A stretch of DNA of 64,000 nt, taken from contig JADKID010000023.1 of NCBI GenBank assembly GCA_016721425.1, positions 24,375 through 88,374 of the forward strand. The letters run 5' to 3'. Both the position numbers and the translations under genes were made by a program. This DNA is from Bryobacterales bacterium (GTDB lineage Bacteria > Acidobacteriota > Terriglobia > Bryobacterales > Bryobacteraceae). This document shows, piece after piece, positions 51,286-60,225 of this stretch (position 1 is its first letter; every line of letters begins with the position of its first letter). The notes under the pieces were generated by a model. That model was not told where the DNA came from and did not search any database. It worked only from the letters and a program-made list of their open reading frames with translations.

Positions 51286-52246
51286 TCCGGCGGCAGGCGG
51301 CGGCGGGCGTTCGCGCCGCTGGGTCCTGGCACTGCTGGGCCTGATTGCGCTCTTTTTGCTGAGCGTGGAGGGGATGACAAGATTCGCCTTCCCCCGGATC
51401 AGCAAATTGCAGCGTCGGATGGCGTGGGAGTACAAGGAGGCTCTGGCCACCGGCCGGGAGACAGGCGGCGGCAATAGCGTCCTGATCGTGGGCAACTCCC
51501 TGCTGAATGCAGCCGTGGAGACCGATGAGCTCAAGCGGGCGCTGGCTCCCGAATGGAAGCTGACGCGATTCCAGGTGGAAGACACCACCATCCTGGACTG
51601 GCACTACGGCCTGCGCCGCTTGTTTGCCGAGGGCGCCCGTCCGAAAGTGGTGCTCGTGATGCTGAGCGCACCGCAGGCCGCGGCCAACAATGTCCGGGGT
51701 GAGTATTTTGCGTACCACCTGATGCAGGCCAGCGACGTGGTTCGGGTATCCCAGGAGCTGAAGCTGCATCCCACCAACGCGTGCAGTATGTTATTCGGCC
51801 ACTTCAGCATGTTCTACGGAGTACGGGCGGAGATCCGCAAGTGGTTGCTGACGGCCATGATGCCCGGCTTCCAGGACGTGGGTTCGATGATGACACGCCG
51901 CGCGAAGAAGTCCGAGATCGACAGCGACGCAATCCACCGGATCGCCCGGGATCGGATACGAGCCATGCACGATCTCGCCGCTCAGCATCAGGCGAAGCTC
52001 ATCTGGATTCTGCCACCTCTTCTCAGCCCGGAAGATGGCGGGAAGGGCCTGCGGGCCGCTGCGGGCGAAGCCGGCGTGGAAGTGCTGGTCCCGATGCAGT
52101 CCGGGGCGCTGCCAGCGTCCGACTACAGCGACGGATTCCACCTGAATGGGTCCGGCAAGGCGCGGTTCACGGCCGCCATCATTCCCGTACTGCGGCAACA
52201 TCTGGATGCCCAACTGACGGCAGGGTCTTCCGCACTCAAACCATGA
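51254..52246 (+). CDS. SGNH-hydrolase-like periplasmic acyl-transfer partner (AlgJ/AlgX/DltD-like role)
   Basis: The 330-residue protein has a membrane anchor at about 22-43 and a periplasmic SGNH-like domain with S82 in VLIVGNSLLN and D293-x2-H296 in DGFHLNGSGKARF, the nucleophile and the acid-base pair. With the MBOAT protein it forms a two-part O-acylation machine: MBOAT moves the acyl group out, the SGNH partner places it on the sugar. The ATG at 51254 lies inside the MBOAT gene, so expression is coupled. Confidence 0.82.
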   Translation: MSTHSSTSSSNPAAGGGGRSRRWVLALLGLIALFLLSVEGMTRFAFPRISKLQRRMAWEYKEALATGRETGGGNSVLIVGNSLLNAAVETDELKRALAPEWKLTRFQVEDTTILDWHYGLRRLFAEGARPKVVLVMLSAPQAAANNVRGEYFAYHLMQASDVVRVSQELKLHPTNACSMLFGHFSMFYGVRAEIRKWLLTAMMPGFQDVGSMMTRRAKKSEIDSDAIHRIARDRIRAMHDLAAQHQAKLIWILPPLLSPEDGGKGLRAAAGEAGVEVLVPMQSGALPASDYSDGFHLNGSGKARFTAAIIPVLRQHLDAQLTAGSSALKP

Positions 52247-53445
52247 GAATTGCGATCATCTACCATGGCGCCGAGTTCCCGCCCTCCGAGCGCATTGAGA
52301 AGACGGCGAAATCCCTCACCGCGGCCGGCCACCAAGTCTATCTGGTGTGCAACAACGACGGGCGATTTCCGCTGAACGAAGAGCAGGTGGGCGATGTCCA
52401 CGTGCTGCGGGTGAAGCCGACATTCGGCAGCGTAGCGCTCAACAAGATAGTGAAGTTCCCCGCCCCGTTCAACCCGCTTTGGCTGGCCCAAATTGCGAGC
52501 GCCATTCGCCGGTTCCGCATTGAGGCGCTGCAGGTGGTGGATATCCCCCTGGCCGGCGCGGCTCTGTATCTGGGCCGGATGTTCAAGCTGCCCGTGGTGC
52601 TGGACATGTGGGAGAACTATCCGGAGGCGCTGCGAGGCTGGGCGCAGCATGATTGGAAAACCCGCGTCTTCAAGAACCCCGACGCCGCCCGGGCCGTGGA
52701 ACTCCACGTGGTCCGGCGGGTCGATCACATCTTCACCGTGGTGGAGGAGCAGAAGGTCCGGTTGATCGACGACGGCGTGCCGGCTGAGCGCATCTCGGTG
52801 GTCACCAACGGCGTGGATCTGGGCATGTTCCTGCAAACGCCGGTGCGCCACGATACGCCGATGGATGCGGAGCCGGATTGCTACAAGCTGCTCTATGTGG
52901 GGGAGTTGACCATTGAGCGCGGGCTGGACGACATTATCCGGGCCATGAGGACGGTCGCCCGGGAGGTGCCCCGCGTGCGGTTCTACATCGCCGGCACCGG
53001 CAGCTATGAGCCGCAACTGCGGCGCGTAGTCGAGGACGAAGGAGCGGGTGAGTATGTCCGGTTCCTGGGTTGGCTACCGTTCCGCGAGATCCATTCCTAC
53101 ATCGTGAAGAGCGATCTCTGCCTGGTGCCGCACGTCTATAACGACTTCATCAACACCACCATCCCCAATAAGCTGTTTCAATACATGGCGATGGCCAAGC
53201 CCGTGCTGGTCTCTCACGCCAAGCCGCTGGCGCGCATCGTCAGGGAGTGCAACTGCGGGTTTGTGTTCGAATCCCGCAATCCGGCCGATGCCGCAGCGCG
53301 GATACTGGATGCCTACCGGGCACGGGCCGATCGCGGGTACGGTGAGCGCGGCCGTCTCTGCGCTGAGCAGAAATACACATGGGATCATGCCGCGGTTGGC
53401 TTGGTGGAATGCTATGAGCGGTTATCCCGGGGATCAGCGGGCTAA
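52243..53445 (+). CDS. Family 4 (GT-B) glycosyltransferase
   Basis: The 400-residue protein starts at an ATGA overlap (MRIAIIYHGAEFPPSERIEK). GELTIERGLDDIIRAMRTV is the GT-B linker/donor strand, and NTTIPNKLFQYMAMAKPVLV replaces the usual E-x7-E motif with the N-K-x-x-Q/E-Y variant of GT4 enzymes such as those acting on activated aminosugars. It ends the operon that started at FkbH. A short non-coding spacer and then the tandem secreted genes follow. Confidence 0.88.
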   Translation: MRIAIIYHGAEFPPSERIEKTAKSLTAAGHQVYLVCNNDGRFPLNEEQVGDVHVLRVKPTFGSVALNKIVKFPAPFNPLWLAQIASAIRRFRIEALQVVDIPLAGAALYLGRMFKLPVVLDMWENYPEALRGWAQHDWKTRVFKNPDAARAVELHVVRRVDHIFTVVEEQKVRLIDDGVPAERISVVTNGVDLGMFLQTPVRHDTPMDAEPDCYKLLYVGELTIERGLDDIIRAMRTVAREVPRVRFYIAGTGSYEPQLRRVVEDEGAGEYVRFLGWLPFREIHSYIVKSDLCLVPHVYNDFINTTIPNKLFQYMAMAKPVLVSHAKPLARIVRECNCGFVFESRNPADAAARILDAYRARADRGYGERGRLCAEQKYTWDHAAVGLVECYERLSRGSAG

Positions 53446-53507
53446 CCGGCAACTGGTGTAGCAGCCTCGCTCCGAATCACTGGACGCAATCGGAGGATGA
53501 TGGAAGC

Positions 53508-55838
53508 ATGCGAAAGCTCATCCTGGTTGCCGCGCTGGCGGTTCCTCTGTTGGGTCAGTTCAACTCCTACCGGTACACGGCCGGGAACAAATTCGCCAAC
53601 TTCCCCGACTTTGTAGCACCCTCTCAACCGGAACCGGCGAAGAACGAGTGCGTCCAGGATCAGTTCTGGTTTGGCAACACTGTGTGCAAGCTCACCGATG
53701 TCATGGCACAGTGGAACTCGGTCAATCCCAAGGTGTTCATGGAGAAGATACCGGTGTCGCGCTGGACGACTGAAAACGCAGACCGCTCACTCTACTACAC
53801 GCAGATCTCGTCGGCATCCGGGCAAATCGGCATCTATCGAGTGGCCGACAACTCGCTTTACTCGGTTCCGCGCCTGATGGCCTATGAAGGGCAGGAGTTC
53901 CGCTGGAGCGATACGGCCCCGAAGGTCATGTACTACATTCCTTTCGGGACGTGCCGGTTTGCGTCCTACGACGTGGATTCCCAGAAAACGACCATCCTCA
54001 AGGACTTCAAGAGCGAGTATCCGGAGTGTACGACGATCCGCAACGATACGGAGGGCACGTCGTCCGTAGGCTCGCGGTATTGGGCGTGGATGGTGCAGGG
54101 CGCTCCCCGCTTTGGGAACACCCGCCTGCTGGCCATTGTTGTTTACGATATGGAGGCGAATACGACAGTGGGGGTGCTGGACGAAGCTAAGTTCGTAGCG
54201 CAGGGCGGCTCCGCCCAGAAGTGGAAGACCTACGGCGTGGGCGGAAGGCCGAACATGGTGGATATCGCGCCATCCAATGACCGCGTACTGGTGCTTTGGC
54301 CGCCCGTCCCGTATCCAGTGCCGGAAAACGCTCTGATCAATGCGGCGAAGTCCAAGGTTGCGGCAGGCAAGCTCACGATCTACTCCCTGGTCCCGTTCCC
54401 GAATCTCTACGATATCGGGGACGTCATCCAATTGCGCCATGCAAACAGCAGCGCCACGGGCGGGCTTGGCTGTTCCGGGGCGGCCGGTGAGGCGCTAACG
54501 GGAAGATACACCATCGAATCATTCCCGGAACCGTATGCGGCCGTGATTGATGTCTCCAGTTCCGGACTGAGCGACGGAACCTACACTTGCTCCTATCTGA
54601 ATCCGGCGATCATTTCGGTGACCGTGTCGGGCGGGATAGCCACCATGACAACGGGCTCCAAACACTCGATGGAAGTGGGCCGGAACTTCATTCTCTTCAA
54701 CACGCCCGACCCCGCCTTGAACGGCAAGGCCCGCGTCGTGAAGGAGATTCCGGATGACAAGACGGTCAAATTCACGGTGCCGGCAACGGTCAAAGACGGC
54801 GCCTACACCGCTCCGATGATGTACTACCGGGACACAAAGAAGGGCTCCGGACTGCCGGACACCAACACGTCCTTCCCCGCTTATCGCCCGCCGGGCGCGG
54901 GCAATGACGGCGCGCATGTTTATAACCTCGATTTCTCTAATCCGGTGCGGGTCTCCAACGGCCAGCCACATACAGGTTGGGCCTGGGATCTGAACGGCGA
55001 TCCGGTGCTGCTCCAACAGGTCTCACAATCCAATTGGTCAGGCGCGCCGGTGGACACCTTTGGGTTTACCAACATCTATACAGGGGTCTACACGCCGCTC
55101 TTCCTGCACTCCGATTTCAACTTTGAAGCCACGGCGATGCACCAATCGCGGTTCTACGACCGCAGTATCCGGGGCTGGGGCCTGTTCAAGCTGGCAAACC
55201 GCGCCAACGCCAAGAGCCCGATTCGGAACCAGATCTTGCTGGTGGAACTGAAGCACTACCAGCAGCACCCTGAGATCTGGCGCGTCGGCTATCTTCACAA
55301 CGACTATGGCTGCACCACCACTCCGGCCAGTGAACTGTTTAAGATCAACGGTTGCAGCCCCTCGAAGCCCTACGACACGGAAGCGCAACTGAGCCTATCC
55401 AGAGATGGCCTTTCCTACTATTGGGCGGGCCTGTGGCCCAATGGGACCGTTGCCATCAACGTGTACCGGGGCAACATTCCGCTCAGAGTCAAAACGAAGG
55501 GCTCTTTCGCGCCGGCGAGCATATCGGGCACCAGCGCCATCGTCTCCTACATCGCGCCCACGGCGGACTCAAAGTGCACCGTCACCACCAGCACCAAGGC
55601 CAACTACTCGGCTCCGATCGAGGCGAATGTGCAGGCCGGCGGGGACACTCAATTGAGAACGGTCACGCTTGGCGCTGCCACGGCATTGACCCCGAACACG
55701 CGGTACTTCAGCCGGATCAGTTGCGCCTGGAAGCCCACCGACCCGGCTGCCGTTTCGCAGGAGGAGATTGCCGGCTCGTTCACAACCTCCAGCGGCGGCG
55801 CCAAAGCGGGCGAGCAAGGCCCCCCCCCGAAACAGTAG
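53508..55838 (+). CDS. Secreted propeller-like protein, tandem copy A
   Basis: This 776-residue protein has signal peptide MRKLILVAALAVPLLGQ and starts 13 bases after GGAGG. Residues about 30-330 are a repeated beta-strand pattern similar to the propeller-like region of the 36595 protein, then a beta-sandwich (about 390-460) and a FN3-like C-terminal domain near 665-760 (SAIVSYIAPTADSKCTVTTS). No enzyme motif is recognised. Copy B at 56182 is a close paralog along the full length, including the ribosome-site context. A run of nine C (55820-55828) lies just before the stop. A surface or matrix-binding role is inferred only from export and context. Confidence 0.72.
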   Translation: MRKLILVAALAVPLLGQFNSYRYTAGNKFANFPDFVAPSQPEPAKNECVQDQFWFGNTVCKLTDVMAQWNSVNPKVFMEKIPVSRWTTENADRSLYYTQISSASGQIGIYRVADNSLYSVPRLMAYEGQEFRWSDTAPKVMYYIPFGTCRFASYDVDSQKTTILKDFKSEYPECTTIRNDTEGTSSVGSRYWAWMVQGAPRFGNTRLLAIVVYDMEANTTVGVLDEAKFVAQGGSAQKWKTYGVGGRPNMVDIAPSNDRVLVLWPPVPYPVPENALINAAKSKVAAGKLTIYSLVPFPNLYDIGDVIQLRHANSSATGGLGCSGAAGEALTGRYTIESFPEPYAAVIDVSSSGLSDGTYTCSYLNPAIISVTVSGGIATMTTGSKHSMEVGRNFILFNTPDPALNGKARVVKEIPDDKTVKFTVPATVKDGAYTAPMMYYRDTKKGSGLPDTNTSFPAYRPPGAGNDGAHVYNLDFSNPVRVSNGQPHTGWAWDLNGDPVLLQQVSQSNWSGAPVDTFGFTNIYTGVYTPLFLHSDFNFEATAMHQSRFYDRSIRGWGLFKLANRANAKSPIRNQILLVELKHYQQHPEIWRVGYLHNDYGCTTTPASELFKINGCSPSKPYDTEAQLSLSRDGLSYYWAGLWPNGTVAINVYRGNIPLRVKTKGSFAPASISGTSAIVSYIAPTADSKCTVTTSTKANYSAPIEANVQAGGDTQLRTVTLGAATALTPNTRYFSRISCAWKPTDPAAVSQEEIAGSFTTSSGGAKAGEQGPPPKQ

Positions 55839-56181
55839 CTATCCGGTACGCCCCGCCTGGCGGAGGAGAGGAAAGGAGCGCCTACGATGAAGTGGTGGCG
55901 CATCTGGTCTGCGATCATTGAGGCCCATAACCCTGTGGTACAGTGAAGGCGTCAAAAGGGGATGGGCGGTGAGCCTGAAGTCCAAGGAGTGCGCGGCATC
56001 CCAAACGCAGGTAGTGTCCTGGCAAAGTGAGGGACGATCCTCCCAACGGCGGCAGACGTGTGATCCCCCACTGGAAGCACTGGTAACTGAATCAGAAGTT
56101 AGAGCATCTGACCTAAAGACGGTCTGTACATGGTTCTGGCGCAACTAGGACTGCTCGGCGTAATCGGAGGTCGATAGAAGC
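55839..56181. other. 343-base spacer between the tandem secreted genes
   Basis: No gene, RNA or clear terminator was found. The last 30 bases (AATCGGAGGTCGATAGAAGC, then ATG) copy the leader of copy A (AATCGGAGGATGATGGAAGC), so the duplicated unit included the ribosome site. Confidence 0.5.
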
Positions 56182-58521
56182 ATGCGAAGACTCATCCTAC
56201 TTGGCGCGTTGGCTGTTCCGCTATTTGGACAGTTCAATTCCTACCGATACTCAGCCGGGAATAAGTTCGCCAACTTTCCAAACTTCGAGGCGCCCACTCA
56301 ACCGGAACCGGCAAAGAACGAGTGCGTTCAGGACGATTTCTGGTTCGGCAACACCGTGTGCAAGCTCACCGATGTGATGACCCAGTGGAATCCCATCAAT
56401 CCGGCCGTGTTCATGGAAAAGATCCCGGTATCGCGATGGACGACCGAGAATGCGGACGCTTCGCTGTACTACACCCAGATCTCCGGGGACGTGCCGCCCA
56501 AGCAGGGCAAGGGGCATATCGCGATCTACCGGACCTCCGACAACTCGCTGTATGCCCACCCCAACCTGACTGCGTATGAGGGGCAGGAGTTTCGATGGAG
56601 TGACACAGATCCCAAGATCATGTACTACATTCCCATCGGAACGTGCCGGTTTGCGTCCTACGACATCGATTCACAACAGACCACGATCATCAGGGACTTC
56701 AAGAACGACTACCCGGAGTGCACAACCATCCGGAACGACACCGAGGGCACATCGTCGGTGGGCTCCAAGTATTGGACGTGGATGGTGCAGGGCGCGCCGC
56801 GCTTTGGGAACACTCGCCTGCTGGCGATCATCGTCTATGACATGGAGACAGATACGACCGTCGGTGTACTGGACGAAGCCAAGTTTGTAGAGCAGGGCGG
56901 AACGTCCCACGCATGGAACAGCTATGGCGCCATTGGCAGGCCGAACATGATCGACATCGCTCCCTCCAATGACCGGGTGCTTGTGCTGTGGCCGACCGTG
57001 CCGTATCCGGTGCCCGAAAACACCTTGATTAATGCAGCGGCGTCCAAGGTCGTGGCAGGCAAGCTCATGATCTACTCCTCGTCCCATTCCAGAAGCTTTT
57101 TGACATCGGGGACGTCGTCCAACTGCGCTACGCCAACAGCAGCGCCACGGGCGCCGGGCTGTTCCGGCACGGCCGGCGAGGCGTTGACGGGAAGATACAC
57201 CATCGAATCATTCCCGGATCCGTATACGGCCGTGCTGGACGTCTCCAGTTCCGGACTGAGCGACGGGACCTATACCTGCTCCTATTTGAATCCGGCGATC
57301 ACTACGCTGTCCGTATCCAGCGGGATAGCTACCATGACGACCGGCTCCAAGCACTTTATGGAAGTGGGCCGGGTCTTCATTCTCTTCAACACGCCGAATC
57401 CAGCCATGAACGGCAAGACCTGCGTCGTGAAGGAAGTAGTGGACGACAAGACCGTGACATTCACCACGGCCGCGGAGGATGGCACACATACCGCGCCGAT
57501 GATGTACTACCGGGACACGAAGAAGGGTGCCGGGTTGCCGGATGTGAACACCTCCTTTCCAACCATCCGCCCGCCCAACGCTGCCAACGACGGCGCCCAT
57601 GTCTACGATCTGGATTTCTCGAATCCAATCCGGGTATCCAACGGGCAGCCGCACACTGGATGGGCGTGGGATCTGAACGGCGATCCGGTACTGCTCCAGC
57701 AGGTCTCGCAGACCAACTGGTCCGGCGCGCAGGTTGATACCTTCGGGTTCACCAATATCTACACGGGCGTCTACACGCCGCTCTTCTTCCACGCTGATTT
57801 CAACTATGAAGCCACGGCGATGCACCAATCGCGCTTCTACGATCGCAACATCAGAGGGTGGGGATGTTCAAGCTGGCAAAACCGCGCCACGGCCACGAGT
57901 CCGATTCGCAATCAGGTGCTGTTGATCGAGCTCAAGCACTACGACCAGAACCCCGAGATCTGGCGCGTCGGCAACATCCACAACGATTATGGATGCACCA
58001 CGTACCCAGCCTCCGAGCTTTACAAGATCAATGGGTGCAGCCCCTCGAAGCCCTATGACACAGAGGCACAACTCACCCTGTCCCGGGATGGGCTTTCCTA
58101 CTATTGGGCCGGGTTGTGGCCGAACGGGAACACCGCCATCAACGTGTATAAAGGCAACATTCCCCTCAGGGTCAAAACGAAGGGCTCATTTGCGCCCACG
58201 GAAGTAACGAGTACTGGCGCCGTCGTATCGTACATCGCGCCCACCGCGGACTCGACTTGCACTGTCACCACCAGCGCGTACGAAGACTACTCGGAGCCCA
58301 TTGAAACCGATGTACCTGCCGAAGGAGACACGCAACTGAGAACAGCCATCATTGGCGCGTCCGCGGCGCTGGCTCCCAACACGAAGTACTTCAGCAAGAT
58401 TAGTTGCTCGTGGAATCCCGCGGACCCCAACGCCGTCTCACAAGAGGAGATCGCCGGCTCGTTCACGACAGCAGGCGAGCCTGAAATGCAGGCCTGGCGC
58501 CCCAAGCCCGTACGCCGCTAA
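56182..58521 (+). CDS. Secreted propeller-like protein, tandem copy B, with two out-of-frame patches
   Basis: The 779-residue product (signal peptide MRRLILLGALAVPLFGQ) aligns with copy A almost everywhere. Two short patches do not: 57079-57160 reads SSSHSRSFLTSGTSSNCATP where copy A has SLVPFPNLYDIGDVIQLRHA, and 57863-57882 reads CSSWQN where copy A has LFKLAN. In both patches another frame of B gives the copy A-like sequence, so each is a pair of compensating small indels. They are located in short C, G and A runs. The protein may be made with two scrambled loops, or the patches are sequence errors. The stop abuts the stop of the converging methyltransferase. Confidence 0.7.
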   Translation: MRRLILLGALAVPLFGQFNSYRYSAGNKFANFPNFEAPTQPEPAKNECVQDDFWFGNTVCKLTDVMTQWNPINPAVFMEKIPVSRWTTENADASLYYTQISGDVPPKQGKGHIAIYRTSDNSLYAHPNLTAYEGQEFRWSDTDPKIMYYIPIGTCRFASYDIDSQQTTIIRDFKNDYPECTTIRNDTEGTSSVGSKYWTWMVQGAPRFGNTRLLAIIVYDMETDTTVGVLDEAKFVEQGGTSHAWNSYGAIGRPNMIDIAPSNDRVLVLWPTVPYPVPENTLINAAASKVVAGKLMIYSSSHSRSFLTSGTSSNCATPTAAPRAPGCSGTAGEALTGRYTIESFPDPYTAVLDVSSSGLSDGTYTCSYLNPAITTLSVSSGIATMTTGSKHFMEVGRVFILFNTPNPAMNGKTCVVKEVVDDKTVTFTTAAEDGTHTAPMMYYRDTKKGAGLPDVNTSFPTIRPPNAANDGAHVYDLDFSNPIRVSNGQPHTGWAWDLNGDPVLLQQVSQTNWSGAQVDTFGFTNIYTGVYTPLFFHADFNYEATAMHQSRFYDRNIRGWGCSSWQNRATATSPIRNQVLLIELKHYDQNPEIWRVGNIHNDYGCTTYPASELYKINGCSPSKPYDTEAQLTLSRDGLSYYWAGLWPNGNTAINVYKGNIPLRVKTKGSFAPTEVTSTGAVVSYIAPTADSTCTVTTSAYEDYSEPIETDVPAEGDTQLRTAIIGASAALAPNTKYFSKISCSWNPADPNAVSQEEIAGSFTTAGEPEMQAWRPKPVRR

Positions 58522-59269
58522 TTAGCGCCGTTGGCCCAACGTCATCTCGAGCCGGAACAGACTGTCGCTGCAGTAGGAGAGGCTTCGCGGGATGTAGGGA
58601 TGCCGGCGTAGCGGAAAAACCGGTTCCCGAGATAACTGATCCGCGGCGACGTGAAACCAACCGCGCCGAGTACGTCGGCCCAGAGCTCGGGCTGCTGGTG
58701 TTTGAACCACTCGACATCGGGGTTGAAGGGACTGCGCATCCCAAGGTCTCCGAATAGGTTGCGCCGCATCGCGTCGATGATGACCACTTTACCGCCCGGC
58801 GCCATAATGCGCGCCAGATCCTTGAAGATCCGGATGAACGGAGCTCGGGCTTCCGCATCATCATGCAGGCGAATGCACGCCGGTTCATCGACGTGGTTGA
58901 TGGAGGCTACGGACAACACGAGATCATAGCTGCCGTTCTGAGCTTCATGGTCCTGGAGTCTCTTCTGCTCCATTTCCACACCACTAAGATCGAGATTCGC
59001 CACCAGCTTTCGAAACTGCTCCAGATAGTTGGCGGCATCACAGAACCCGTCCGACATCGGCTCCAGCCCGACGACCCGCCTGGCCCCGTGAACCCCCCGC
59101 CCACAGACAGAACTCGCCTCGCCCGCAACCGACTTCAACACTCGCTTGTCGCGTAGATCAACGTCACCGTAGAGCTGGCGGGCGCGCACCAGGGAAGTCA
59201 GCCCCGGCTCCAAAGCCCGCCTTCTTTGCCGACCTGGAGCAGGCGATTAACGCTCTCATTTTCAGCCAT
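58522..59269 (-). pseudogene. SAM-dependent methyltransferase, frameshifted
   Basis: Joining frames gives an almost complete class I methyltransferase: start ATG at 59269 (MAENESVNRLLQVGKEGGLW), SAM motif I as VLEVGCGRGEF, GARRVVGLEPMSDG, SYDLVLSVASINHVDEP and MAPGGKVVIIDAMRRNLFG, and C-terminus RSLSYCSDSLFRLEM. The frame must shift near 59203, 59135, 59095 and 58593; each site is within or beside a G/C run, and the middle two compensate each other. The longest continuous ORF (58542-59213) scrambles motif I and could not bind SAM. Either the gene is dead or the sequence has homopolymer errors. Confidence 0.75.
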
Positions 59270-59505
59270 TTAGAATCCTCCGAAACAGTTACAGCCCACA
59301 CCCCGGCCTTTGGCTCGTACCCTCAAGTGGAATGCACCATGCTAACGCAGTCACCAACAAGCCTTCAATCCGCAGGCCGCCGCGGCAATGCGCCTTAGCT
59401 GCGCAACTGCAACAAGTTGGCGCTGCGGAGCTCGGCCGAGTTCCTCCTCATACGGCCACTGGTATAATGACCGTACGCCTCTCGGGGCCAAGGTTGGGCT
59501 AGACC
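59270..59505 (+). promoter_or_regulatory. Spacer with a TATAAT box before the truncated secreted-gene copy
   Basis: The 236-base spacer has no gene. TATAAT at 59463-59468 is a perfect -10 hexamer 37 bases before the ATG at 59506; a -35 box at the proper distance is not evident. Confidence 0.4.
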
Positions 59506-60218
59506 ATGGTCACCAAAATCCTCACTGTTTCCCTGATTTCCGCCTGGGCTTACCATGCTGGTTTGCTCCACGCCAACGCGATCCCACAACCCGTGCAAGC
59601 TCAGGGTGCCAAGCAAAGAACGGCCGGACGGTCTGAAACGGCAAAGCCCACGCTGCTCGCAAAGAGCGCCCGCGCTTCCAGCCTGGAACCAACCGTCCGT
59701 CTGGCTGAGCCCTCCGCCCCTGAAGTGATGTCGAGAATGCCTGGCGCAATCTGCCAGTCCTCTTCAGCCTCGCTGGCTTCTCCGCCGCCAGTAACAGCAC
59801 GCCTATCCCGGACTGCGTGGTGGGGCAAATGAAGTGGTTTACGGCGTGGCGAAATTCTCGGCGGCGGCTACCAACGCCGTTCAGGGGCATTTCAAATTGC
59901 CCGCCGGTTTCAACACCCTCGCCGTGGATGTAGACACCCTGACGACCGAGGCTCCTGGCAACGTGGTTTGGCAGATTCAGAGCATCTGCGTCGGGCCGGA
60001 GGAATCCCCAAATCTCGATTGGAGCGCCCCGGATACCGTGACCATGACCTCTCCCGGCGTCTCGTCGCAGTTGTCCACGGGACGGATTGATCCAGTGAAC
60101 ACCCCTAACTGCGCGGCGGGAAGAGATTCTTTTTCGGTTCTTTCGCGATCCGGCGCACCCATCCGACGACTATGAATCGGCTGCAGAGCTAGTTTCACTT
60201 CGTTTCGTCGTGCGGTAA
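59506..60218 (+). pseudogene. Truncated and frameshifted relative of the tail-fibre-like secreted protein (33087)
   Basis: Pieces in three frames match the C-terminal module of the 33087 protein: PGAICQSSSASLA, then STPIPDCVVG, then NEVVYGVAKFSAAATNAVQ, NVVWQIQSICVG and finally FFRFFRDPAHPSDDYESAAE ending at TAA 60216. Counterparts in the intact protein are PAAICQSAAGSLA, VPDCVIG, NGVIYGVAKFSNSSTQAM and YFTVFRDNAHASDTFAHGTY. The N-terminal part (signal-like MVTKILTVSLISAWA) is different and the tail-fibre segment is missing. The order with the next gene is the same as in the intact operon. Confidence 0.8.
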
Positions 60219-60225
60219 CCTCGCG

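Noticed and set aside
51781..52242. N-terminal extension of the glycosyltransferase ORF and similar long extensions (11126, 45779, 48581)
   Set aside because: The extensions only re-read the upstream gene in another frame; good starts at ATGA or short overlaps give the family's normal N-terminus.
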